Assembly (NCBI GenBank): GCA_041725875.1
Contig: JBGRQB010000053.1
Location: forward strand, 1 to 23,441
Direction of reading: 5' to 3'
Source: JBGRQB01 sp041725875
Lineage (GTDB): Bacteria > Bacteroidota > Ignavibacteria > Ignavibacteriales > Melioribacteraceae
Length of the DNA: 23,441 nt
The notes beneath the pieces were generated by a model. It saw only the letters and a list, made by a program, of their open reading frames with translations, did no database searches and had not been told where the DNA came from. The translations under genes and the position numbers were made by a program. Of the stretch, positions 16,928 to 23,441 are shown piece by piece (the stretch's first letter is position 1; the number at the start of each line of letters is the position of its first letter).

Positions 16928-17992
16928 TTATAATTCCACTACCTGGACTTCAGATCCATTCTTTATATTTAACTGACCATTTATAATAACTTTTTCACCT
17001 ACCTTTAATCCGTCAGTTATTTCAACTCTGGAGTTGTAGATATAACCAATTTTCACCTGACGTAATTCTGCTCTGTTGTTTTTAATAACATAAACTTCCG
17101 AATTTCTTAAGCTTCCGATTATCGCTTTTCTGGCAATGTTTATTGCAGGTTGTTTATTTTTTAATTTTATTTTCACATCGGCATAAATGCCGGCTCTGAG
17201 AACCTCATTAGAGTTATCTATTTCCATTTCAACATTAAATTTACCGGCTGTATCTGCTTTTCTGGAAATTGATAAAATTTCTGCACTGTAATAATTATCC
17301 TGATCTGTTTCAGGGATCACAACTATTTTGTTTTTATACTTTAACAGCTCAACTTCTGCAGGGGATAATTTTATTTCAATCTTGATCTTTTTAATATCAA
17401 TCAATTCGCACAAACTTTGTTTGTTAGAAATAACACTTCCCTCCTCTATTCCGAATATGTCATTTATATATCCGCTAAAAGGTGATTTAATAGAAGCATT
17501 CTCAAATTCTTTTTTTGATTTAGCAAATTCAGCTCGACTGTTTTTATACACAATTTTAATTTCTTCCAGCTTTCTTTTGGAGATTGCTCCGTCGTCAAAT
17601 AATCTGCTGAATCTTTCCAGATCTTTTTCTGCCTTTTCCAAAGAAGCTTCGGCCTTCATCAATTCTGCTGCCTGCAGTTTACTTTCTACTTTGAATAAAT
17701 CCTGATTTCTCTTTACAAACTTTCCTTTCAAAATATCTTTTGAAATTATTTTTCCGTCAGACTCACTAATAATTGTAACCTCTTTGTCAGGTTTTAAAAT
17801 TCCATTGCTGATTATTTCAATATTCAGCGAATCTCTTTTTACAACTTCAATATTAACAGGATATGCATTTGTTTTTATCTCTGATAAATTCGAATCCTGT
17901 TCTATCTTTTCTTTATTTTTCAATAATAAAAATCCCACCGTAACGACAAATGAGATCAGTATGCTAAAAATAATTATGTTCCTTTTATTCAT
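16928..17992 (-). CDS. RND efflux periplasmic adaptor, N-terminally anchored (second system)
   Basis: A 354-residue membrane-fusion protein. Unlike the first adaptor it has no lipobox; a single hydrophobic helix at 5-24 with a positively charged N-terminus anchors it in the inner membrane. A first lipoyl half (about 65-103), a helical hairpin rich in Lys/Glu (107-165), a second lipoyl half (SIKSPFSGYINDIF, 167-180), a beta-barrel (about 195-275) and a membrane-proximal domain ending NIKNGSEVQVVEL follow. AGGAAAAA sits directly before the ATG. It is the first gene of a two-gene operon with the RND pump. The upstream gap holds a 20-bp palindrome at 18051-18070 and a 29-bp dyad at 18150-18178, either of which could be a regulator site. 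Confidence 0.93.
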   Translation of the reverse strand: MNKRNIIIFSILISFVVTVGFLLLKNKEKIEQDSNLSEIKTNAYPVNIEVVKRDSLNIEIISNGILKPDKEVTIISESDGKIISKDILKGKFVKRNQDLFKVESKLQAAELMKAEASLEKAEKDLERFSRLFDDGAISKRKLEEIKIVYKNSRAEFAKSKKEFENASIKSPFSGYINDIFGIEEGSVISNKQSLCELIDIKKIKIEIKLSPAEVELLKYKNKIVVIPETDQDNYYSAEILSISRKADTAGKFNVEMEIDNSNEVLRAGIYADVKIKLKNKQPAINIARKAIIGSLRNSEVYVIKNNRAELRQVKIGYIYNSRVEITDGLKVGEKVIINGQLNIKNGSEVQVVEL

Positions 17993-18050
17993 TTTTTCCT
18001 GCCATTTTTCCTTTTAGTAAATTTCGTTGCACAAATTTAATTGCTGTCTG

Positions 18051-18070
18051 ATTTGATTAATTATTCAAAT
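18051..18070. promoter_or_regulatory. 20-bp palindrome upstream of the second adaptor gene
   Basis: ATTTGA and TCAAAT arms surround a TAATTA core; all but one symmetric pair (positions 7 and 14) match, so nine of ten pairs are complementary. It lies 59-78 bp upstream of the adaptor start codon, next to a possible -7 element at 18032-18039, a usual place for an operator. No regulator is encoded next to it. Confidence 0.4.
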
Positions 18071-18149
18071 CATAGAAAAAGTAATACATTTCACTGTTTT
18101 TCTTCCGTTATTCTGCATTTGTAAATTTAACCGGAGCAATGGAATCTTC

Positions 18150-18178
18150 TGTATACATATTTCGGAAAATTGTATACA
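18150..18178. promoter_or_regulatory. 29-bp dyad-symmetric element
   Basis: Two perfect TGTATACA octamers (18150-18157 and 18171-18178) flank TTTCGGAAA (18160-18168), itself a palindrome centred on G18164, with two-base linkers. Twelve of the fourteen symmetric pairs are complementary. There is no T-tract after it on either strand, which argues against a terminator. It lies 158-186 bp upstream of the second adaptor gene, so it may be an operator or activator site for a dimeric or tetrameric regulator. Confidence 0.5.
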
Positions 18179-18241
18179 AAATTTGGAGATGTGATTTTGC
18201 TAAGTATGTATTTGGTGGAAAATTTAAAGGATTGGTATCAA

Positions 18242-18296
18242 ATAAAAAATCCCGCGAGAAATTCTGTTTTTCAAAAAAACAAAATCTCCAGCGGGA
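18242..18296 (-). terminator. Hairpin terminator of the sigma-FecR-receptor operon
   Basis: On the minus strand TCCCGC (18296-18291) pairs with GCGGGA (18255-18250), with an inner extension of GAGAT/ATTTCTC and an A/T-rich stem (TTTTGTTTTT against AAAAACAGAA), followed by TTTTTTATT. It begins 21 bp after the stop codon of the DUF4249 gene. A long stem with a GC-rich base and a T-run make a convincing intrinsic terminator. Confidence 0.85.
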
Positions 18297-18317
18297 CTTC
18301 AGTTGTTCAGACAAGAT

Positions 18318-19127
18318 TTATTTTTTTACATCTATACTATTTCTTGATATGGCATAGGCGCCAAAATATCCCAGAGCACCGTTTGATAAATTTGATTTTG
18401 GATTTTCAGGAGTGGTAGAGCTAAAGTAATCTGTTCCAACAGCCAAAGCTTCAATCAATGTTTTGAAATACTCATAAGTGTTAGCATCGACTGTACGCAT
18501 TCTGCATTCTATTCTGTTTATTCCTGTTTTCAGACTATCTTTATGAAAATCGTGTCGCTGAGTCTCAATATAATTTCCATTTGTTAATCTGTCAGAATAC
18601 GCCATTGGTTTTTCATATCTATCTCCTAATTTAAAATTAGTAACAGCATAATCTTCTTTATCCGGGTCATCTTGAAAATGAGAAGTTACCACGTACTCTT
18701 CATCATCTTCGTCTATTTCATAAGAAAGAGAATCTATAATAATTGGTTCCAGCAGAATTGTGCTTGCTTCAAACAGATCGTCGCCAACTTTTACTTTGAG
18801 ATAATATTCAGTGTTATAATGTGTAACAAGATCAGCCGTTTCATAAACTCCGGGAGAAGTTTCTGAAAGTGTTTCTGAGTTTCCTCTGCTGTCACTAATT
18901 ATAACTTCTGCGTTGCTCACATTATTGTAGCTATCAAAATTAAAGTAATCTGATGATCTGCTGATTTTCACTTTATACGGACCAGCTTCGTCTGTAACTG
19001 CACCTTCAATTACAATTCGGGGAGTTGTACTGTTAAGTTCATAAGTGATTACATCTTCGCATCCGTACATTAAAAAGAAAGAGAATAATACTGCATAATT
19101 TATTTTTATTAAATCTTTTTTAATCAT
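18318..19127 (-). CDS. DUF4249 domain-containing lipoprotein
   Basis: A 269-residue protein with a hydrophobic signal segment ending in Gly-Cys (Cys23), a probable although imperfect lipobox (MYGC). The mature part starts with an Ig-like beta-sandwich (PRIVIEGAVTDEAGPYKVKISRSSDY, then YNNVSNAEVIISDSRGN) and ends with NPKSNLSNGALGYFGAYAIS, the conserved end of DUF4249 proteins of Bacteroidota. Family members are usually encoded directly after TonB-dependent receptors, as here (12-bp gap, GAGG before the ATG), and are presumed surface or periplasmic partners of the receptor, in the place where SusD-like proteins sit in polysaccharide systems. Biochemical function is unknown. It is the last gene of the operon before the terminator. 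Confidence 0.88.
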   Translation of the reverse strand: MIKKDLIKINYAVLFSFFLMYGCEDVITYELNSTTPRIVIEGAVTDEAGPYKVKISRSSDYFNFDSYNNVSNAEVIISDSRGNSETLSETSPGVYETADLVTHYNTEYYLKVKVGDDLFEASTILLEPIIIDSLSYEIDEDDEEYVVTSHFQDDPDKEDYAVTNFKLGDRYEKPMAYSDRLTNGNYIETQRHDFHKDSLKTGINRIECRMRTVDANTYEYFKTLIEALAVGTDYFSSTTPENPKSNLSNGALGYFGAYAISRNSIDVKK

Positions 19128-19139
19128 TGCTATGACCTC

Positions 19140-21725
19140 TTAAAATCTGAAATTATAAGTAATTGAAGGAAAAAATGAAAATAGTGCATAGCGCACAGCT
19201 TCAGTCTGATTTGGATTATTTGTTTTCTCTCTAAAAGAAATGGCAAAAGCATTTTTTCTTCCGTAAGCATTGTACAATGAAATGTTAATGCTTTGAGATT
19301 CACTAATGGTGTATGTCGCACCCAAATCGAGACGATGATAAGCCGGCATTCGATAGCCGTTTCTCTGCGTGTAGTAGTTTACTATATTTCCTTCAACAAA
19401 ATATTTTCCACTTGGAAAAGTAACTGCATTTCCAGTGTTGTAAACCCAGTTAAATGAAAAACTCCATGTTTCATTCATTTTGTAAATCCCTACAATTGAA
19501 ATATCGTGGGTTCTGTCTTGCGCCGCCGGAAAAGCTTTTCCTCCATCGATATCAGGAAATTCTCTTTCACTTCGTGATAATGTATAGCCGATCCATCCGG
19601 TGAAATTTCCGGAATTTTTCTTCAGCAACACCTCAACACCATAAGCTTGTCCTTTACCAAAAACAAGTTCACCTTCAACATACTCATTTAATGTTAACTC
19701 AGCACCGGCTCTGAAATCAACCTGATTTTGTAATTTTTTATAATAACCTTCGATCGAAAATTCATAAGAGTTATCTTCAAAATTCTGGAAATACCCAAGT
19801 GAAAACTGATCTGAAATTCCCGGTTTTATATTGTTGGTGCTCGACTGCCAGATATCAAGAGGGAAAGCTCCGGCAGACGAATTTGAAACAAGATGCAGAT
19901 ACTGCATATTACGAGAATACGCTGCTTTAATAGAATTGGAATTATTTAATAAATACATTGCTGATACTCTTGGTTCATAACCCCAGTATGATTTAATTAA
20001 TCCGCTGTTTTTTCTTTCGGCACTGATTAAATTTCCATCACTATCAAAACCATAAACATTTGCAGGACCAACAACCGAATAGTTTGATAATCTTAATCCG
20101 TAGTTTACACTAAATATTTCATTAAATTTATATTCGTGACTGGAATAAACAGCACTTTCATAGGCATTTATTTTTTGAATTGTTTTCTCATTATATTGCA
20201 CAGTTCCCGTGTTAGAAATTTCACCGGGAGAAAATTTATGTTTAATAACCTGCGCACCAAATTTAATTGTGCTTATGTCACTTTGGAAATATTGAAAATC
20301 GGCTTTAAGATTTATGTCTTCAATTCCTGAGCTAACATTCAGAACACTTTTAGCAGTTCCGTTTTTTATGTTATAATCATACTTGCTGTAGAGTCCGGTT
20401 AAGTTCATAAAAAGTTTATCACCAAAAATATGATTCCACCTGACTGTTGAAGTTATGTTACCCCAATCCAAACCAAAAACGTTACTTTTATTTTCAAAAG
20501 AAAGAACATCCCTTCCAAAATAACCTGAGATAAAAAGTCTGTCATTTTCTCCTAAAACAAAATTTGCTTTAGCATTAAAATCGTAGAAATAAAGTTTCAT
20601 TGAATTACTTGAACTTGTAAAAAGCGGGAAAAACAGATCAGCATAAGTCCTTCTCCCTGCAATAATAAAGGAACTTTTATCTTTTACAATCGGACCGCCG
20701 ACAGCCAGACGCGAAGCAATCAAACCGATTCCGCCATAAACATCATATTTCTTTTTATTTCCTTCAATCATTTTTACATCCATTACAGATGCAAGTTTTC
20801 CTCCATACTCTGCCGGGAAATTACCTTTAATAATTTTCACTTTATTAATTGCATCAGAATTAAATGTTGAGAAAAATCCAAGCAAGTGAGAAGGGTTGTA
20901 AACATTAGCTTCATCTAAAAGTATCTGGTTCTGATCTTTAGCTCCGCCTCGCACAAAAAAACCGCTTTTCCCTTCTCCTGCCGGACTAACACCTGGCATC
21001 AGCTGAATCGTTTTCAAGATGTCCTGTTCACCAAACAAAACCGGAATTACTTCCAAATTTTTCGGAGAAAATTCATCTACGCCCATTTCCAGGGCTGTTA
21101 CATTATGATCCAATCTTTTTTCTTCAACAACAACTTCTTCAATGTTAACAGAAGAAGGTTCCAATTCAATATTCAAACGCATCGATTTATCTAATCTGGT
21201 GCTTGAAATTGTTTGAGTCTTGTAACCGATAAAACTAATTACAATTGTGTAGATACCTTTATCTAAAGTAAGTGAATAAAATCCGTACTGGTTAGTGCTC
21301 GCACCGGTTGTAGTTCCTTTTATATAGACATTTGCGCCTATCAGCAGCTCACCATTTGACTTATCAGTTATGGAACCGGAAAGAGTGATTTTTTTAATGT
21401 TCTTTTTGGAATTCAAAATTATTTTACCGCCAAATTCTTTGAAGCCGATTTTGGTTCCGGTAAAAACTTTATCTAAAATAAATTTTAAACTTTTATTACT
21501 CTCCTTTAATGTCACTCTGTGTTTCAGTTTCAACAAATCTTCTCTGTATGAAAAAATTCCGCCAAATTTTTTATTCAAATTTTTCACAACAGAAGAGAGT
21601 GATTCATTTTCATAATTGACTGATATTTTTTTATTAAGAATTTTATCCTGAGACCTGACATCATCTGCAAAAATGTACACCAATCCCATTAAGGTAATAA
21701 TTACCATTACCATTTTTCTAACCAT
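19140..21725 (-). CDS. TonB-dependent receptor with STN signalling domain
   Basis: An 861-residue outer-membrane receptor. In order: signal peptide (about 1-25), STN domain (about 32-106, ISVNYENESLSSVVKNLNKKFG), carboxypeptidase-regulatory-like beta-sandwich (about 113-190, LSGSITDKSNGELLIGANVYIKGT), a TonB-box-like EEVVVEEK (196-203), plug domain (about 215-320, with FFVRGGAKDQNQILLDEANVYN and FPAEYGGKLASVMDVKM), and a 22-strand type beta-barrel ending in Phe (YNFRF). The STN domain marks a transducer that contacts a FecR anti-sigma factor when ligand binds, and fecR is the gene just upstream (10-bp gap; AGAGGA before the ATG). Uptake substrate is not assignable; siderophores or other small organic ligands are likelier than glycans as no SusD-like gene follows. 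Confidence 0.93.
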   Translation of the reverse strand: MVRKMVMVIITLMGLVYIFADDVRSQDKILNKKISVNYENESLSSVVKNLNKKFGGIFSYREDLLKLKHRVTLKESNKSLKFILDKVFTGTKIGFKEFGGKIILNSKKNIKKITLSGSITDKSNGELLIGANVYIKGTTTGASTNQYGFYSLTLDKGIYTIVISFIGYKTQTISSTRLDKSMRLNIELEPSSVNIEEVVVEEKRLDHNVTALEMGVDEFSPKNLEVIPVLFGEQDILKTIQLMPGVSPAGEGKSGFFVRGGAKDQNQILLDEANVYNPSHLLGFFSTFNSDAINKVKIIKGNFPAEYGGKLASVMDVKMIEGNKKKYDVYGGIGLIASRLAVGGPIVKDKSSFIIAGRRTYADLFFPLFTSSSNSMKLYFYDFNAKANFVLGENDRLFISGYFGRDVLSFENKSNVFGLDWGNITSTVRWNHIFGDKLFMNLTGLYSKYDYNIKNGTAKSVLNVSSGIEDINLKADFQYFQSDISTIKFGAQVIKHKFSPGEISNTGTVQYNEKTIQKINAYESAVYSSHEYKFNEIFSVNYGLRLSNYSVVGPANVYGFDSDGNLISAERKNSGLIKSYWGYEPRVSAMYLLNNSNSIKAAYSRNMQYLHLVSNSSAGAFPLDIWQSSTNNIKPGISDQFSLGYFQNFEDNSYEFSIEGYYKKLQNQVDFRAGAELTLNEYVEGELVFGKGQAYGVEVLLKKNSGNFTGWIGYTLSRSEREFPDIDGGKAFPAAQDRTHDISIVGIYKMNETWSFSFNWVYNTGNAVTFPSGKYFVEGNIVNYYTQRNGYRMPAYHRLDLGATYTISESQSINISLYNAYGRKNAFAISFREKTNNPNQTEAVRYALFSFFPSITYNFRF

Positions 21726-21735
21726 TATTATCCTC

Positions 21736-22716
21736 TTACTTGATTAATATCTTATTAGAACTTTTTTGAAATGTTAGATTCAGTGTAAATTCAAGGATTT
21801 TCAGTACATCTTCCAATTTTTGATTTTCAAATTTTACTGATAGTTTTATTGATTTGTTTTCAGAATTCACGAACTCAAATTTTATATTGTAGTAATTTTC
21901 TAATATTCTGATTACATCTTCAAGGGTATCATTTTCAAAAACCATAATGCCTGATTTCCAGGAGATATAGTTTTTATTTTTATTCAAAGATTTTTCCAGA
22001 GTTCCTTTAATCAGGTTTAATTCTCCCTGCTCCCCTTTAGTCAGTTTCACACTTTTGTTTCCTTCAATATTGGAAAACTCAACTTTTCCGGAGGTAACAA
22101 TAACCGAATTCTTTTTTAATGTCGAACTGGCATTGTAATTAAATGAAGTTCCCAAAACTTTAATTCGGCTTTTCAGTGATTTTATAATAAAAGGTTTATC
22201 AGGATTTTTTGTCACATCAAAAAAAGCTTCACCATCAAGTTTTACTAATCTGGAATCACCTTCAAAATTTTTCACATATTCCAAAAGGGTATTCTTATTT
22301 AGCGTAACTTCTGAACCATCCGGCAGTTTAACTACTTTTTTTGCCTCTGATGAATTGTGTTTAACAAAAACTAAATCAGACTTGCTATTTACACTGTACA
22401 TAAAATAAAGAACAAAACCGATTACAAAAACAGCCGCCACGCGGGGAAGATACCAGAATAAATTTCTGTTATTCTTCTGTTTTGTTTTTTCGATTCGGTC
22501 AATTTTATTATCAACATTTCTCCAGGCAGAGTTTACATCAGGTTCTACATTTTTATGAACATTTCCGGAAATCAGCCAAATTTCTTTAATTTCAGAAAAC
22601 ACGCGTCTATTTTCTTCAGATTCATCACACCATTGATGAATTTCTTTTACTTCATCCTCTGATGCAATTCCTTCAAAATATCTGGCTAATAGTTCTATTT
22701 TAGTTTCGTCTGACAT
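21736..22716 (-). CDS. FecR-like anti-sigma factor
   Basis: A 326-residue single-pass inner-membrane regulator. The cytoplasmic N-terminus (1-85; ARYFEGIASEDEVKEIHQWCDES) binds the sigma factor, one membrane helix lies at about 87-107, the periplasmic FecR domain at about 120-215 (KLPDGSEVTLNKNTLLEY, then KLDGEAFFDVTKNPDKPF) and a DUF4974-type C-terminal segment at about 255-326 (SGIMVFENDTLEDVIRILENYY), which resembles the STN fold. This layout is the Bacteroidota version of FecR. It starts 47 bp after the sigma factor and ends 10 bp before the receptor, and is expected to relay receptor occupancy to the sigma factor, so receptor ligand controls this operon. Confidence 0.94.
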   Translation of the reverse strand: MSDETKIELLARYFEGIASEDEVKEIHQWCDESEENRRVFSEIKEIWLISGNVHKNVEPDVNSAWRNVDNKIDRIEKTKQKNNRNLFWYLPRVAAVFVIGFVLYFMYSVNSKSDLVFVKHNSSEAKKVVKLPDGSEVTLNKNTLLEYVKNFEGDSRLVKLDGEAFFDVTKNPDKPFIIKSLKSRIKVLGTSFNYNASSTLKKNSVIVTSGKVEFSNIEGNKSVKLTKGEQGELNLIKGTLEKSLNKNKNYISWKSGIMVFENDTLEDVIRILENYYNIKFEFVNSENKSIKLSVKFENQKLEDVLKILEFTLNLTFQKSSNKILIK

Positions 22717-22763
22717 ATTACTTCCGCTTCTTACTAATGTGACACTAAATTTTTACGTTACCC

Positions 22764-23378
22764 TTAAAAGAAAAAAATATTTTTTTGAAAAAATATAATT
22801 ATAATCGAAATCAATGATTCTAGCATTGGTTTAAGCTTTTCTCTCATTTTCATCAAAGCAATTCTCATTTGACTTTCAACAGTTTTTTGCGACAAATTGA
22901 GTTTCTCTGAAATCTGTTTATATGTTAATCCCTCTTCCCTGCTCATTTTAAAAATAACTTTGCATTTTTCAGGAAGAGATTCAACCGCAGAATTGAAAGC
23001 ATTTTTCATTATGGAAAAATCGAAATTTTCTTTGATTTCTGTAACCAAAAGATTTTCTACCTTTTCCAAGTCTGAATTTATACTTAAACTCTCTTTTTTA
23101 TCTCTGTTATAGTTTAATGCTCTGTTTCTGATTGATTGATAAAAATAAGATTTCACCGATGTATTTATTGAAATTTCATTTCTCTTAATCCAAAACTGGA
23201 CAAAAAACTCCTGAACAATATCTTCCGCAATATCCAGATTTTTCAAATATAAATTTGCAAATCTCGATAACTGAGAATAATATTTTTCAAACAGAATTTT
23301 GAATGAGGATTTGTCATCAGATTTGATTTCATCAAGAAGTTCAAAATCGGTTTTAACTTTTTTTAAGGTGCTTTTCAA
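22764..23378 (-). CDS. ECF sigma factor (FecI-like, RNA polymerase sigma-70 family)
   Basis: A 204-residue ECF sigma factor. Region 2 (about 25-95) contains FEKYYSQLSRFANLYLKNLDIAEDIVQEFFVQFW and region 4 (about 130-182) contains SLPEKCKVIFKMSREEGLTYKQISEKLNLSQKTVESQ, the helix-turn-helix for the -35 element. The start is TTG; an in-frame stop lies 22-24 nt upstream and the first internal Met is near residue 124, so no ATG start is possible. Only a weak AAAGA precedes it. The protein ends with a hydrophobic tail (187-204, LISIIIIFF then NIFFF), known in many Bacteroidota ECF factors. It is the first gene of the sigma-fecR-receptor-DUF4249 operon and should direct its transcription. The true 5' region is cut short by the window end, with 63 bp remaining. 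Confidence 0.92.
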   Translation of the reverse strand: MKSTLKKVKTDFELLDEIKSDDKSSFKILFEKYYSQLSRFANLYLKNLDIAEDIVQEFFVQFWIKRNEISINTSVKSYFYQSIRNRALNYNRDKKESLSINSDLEKVENLLVTEIKENFDFSIMKNAFNSAVESLPEKCKVIFKMSREEGLTYKQISEKLNLSQKTVESQMRIALMKMREKLKPMLESLISIIIIFFQKNIFFF

Positions 23379-23441
23379 ATAATTATCTTTAGAAAATTTT
23401 TATTCTGTCAAAAGAAGTAAATTTATAACTCCAAATCAACA

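Larger units (their letters stand above)
17993..18317. other. 325-bp intergenic region between the second RND operon and the TonB-receptor operon
   Basis: Both flanking operons run on the minus strand, so this gap is the 3' end of one and the promoter region of the other. From high to low coordinates it holds a hairpin terminator (18242-18296), a 29-bp dyad (18150-18178), a 20-bp palindrome (18051-18070) and a possible -7 element TAAATTTG (18039-18032, minus strand) matching TAnnTTTG, without a well-spaced -33 box. Short open frames here on both strands run through the terminator and resemble no protein I know; I do not call them genes. Confidence 0.7.

Noticed and set aside
18108..18418. Several overlapping short open frames on both strands in the gap after the DUF4249 gene
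   Set aside because: They run through a clear terminator hairpin and the end of the DUF4249 gene, have no ribosome-binding site and show no recognisable protein features.
1..23441. CRISPR arrays, tRNA or rRNA genes, insertion sequences, attachment sites
   Set aside because: No regularly spaced repeats, cloverleaf-like or conserved rRNA segments, transposase genes or flanking terminal inverted repeats were seen.

Overview
This is a low-GC window (roughly one third G+C) with 17 complete protein-coding genes and no RNA gene, insertion sequence or CRISPR array that I can see. The organism looks like a Gram-negative member of the Bacteroidota/Ignavibacteriota (FCB) group. The reasons are a FecI/FecR pair followed by a TonB-dependent receptor with an STN plus carboxypeptidase-regulatory-like N-terminus, a DUF4249 lipoprotein, a FecR ending in a DUF4974-type segment, and a PadR regulator paired with a prefix-domain FtsX permease. 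Many internal genes have clear Shine-Dalgarno sequences (AGGA, GGAGG), which is less usual in classical Bacteroidetes and leans toward Ignavibacteria-like lineages. That placement is inference.

Layout. (1) 1-3106, + strand: a PadR repressor and an 877-residue FtsX/MacB-type permease, preceded by a 13-bp direct repeat. (2) 3162-10965, - strand: a compact six-gene cluster in the order tetR, lipoprotein adaptor, RND pump, TolC-type outer-membrane channel, second tetR, membrane-anchored class III nucleotide cyclase. Two near-identical 25-bp inverted-repeat sites (TCGAC-N15-K-TCGA type, 21 of 25 bases identical) lie just upstream of the first tetR and of the adaptor, and look like the operators of this operon. 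(3) 11116-13592, - strand: SDR oxidoreductase, exported START-like protein and AraC-family regulator, tightly packed. (4) 13798-17992, - strand: a second RND pump with its adaptor but no channel gene, closed by a cUUCGg hairpin terminator and preceded by a 325-bp gap that holds a striking 29-bp dyad and a 20-bp palindrome. (5) 18318-23378, - strand: ECF sigma factor, FecR anti-sigma factor, STN-type TonB-dependent receptor and DUF4249 lipoprotein, a cell-surface signalling and uptake operon ended by a long hairpin terminator.

Taken together this is a cell-envelope traffic region: two tripartite-type exporters, one MacB-like permease and one TonB-dependent importer, each with its own regulator (PadR, two TetR, AraC, ECF/FecR). 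Core transport genes are recognisable families. The least ordinary points are the nucleotide cyclase and second TetR appended to an efflux operon, the non-canonical proton-relay residues of the first RND pump, the paired operator-like sites, and the unexplained 29-bp dyad at 18150-18178.
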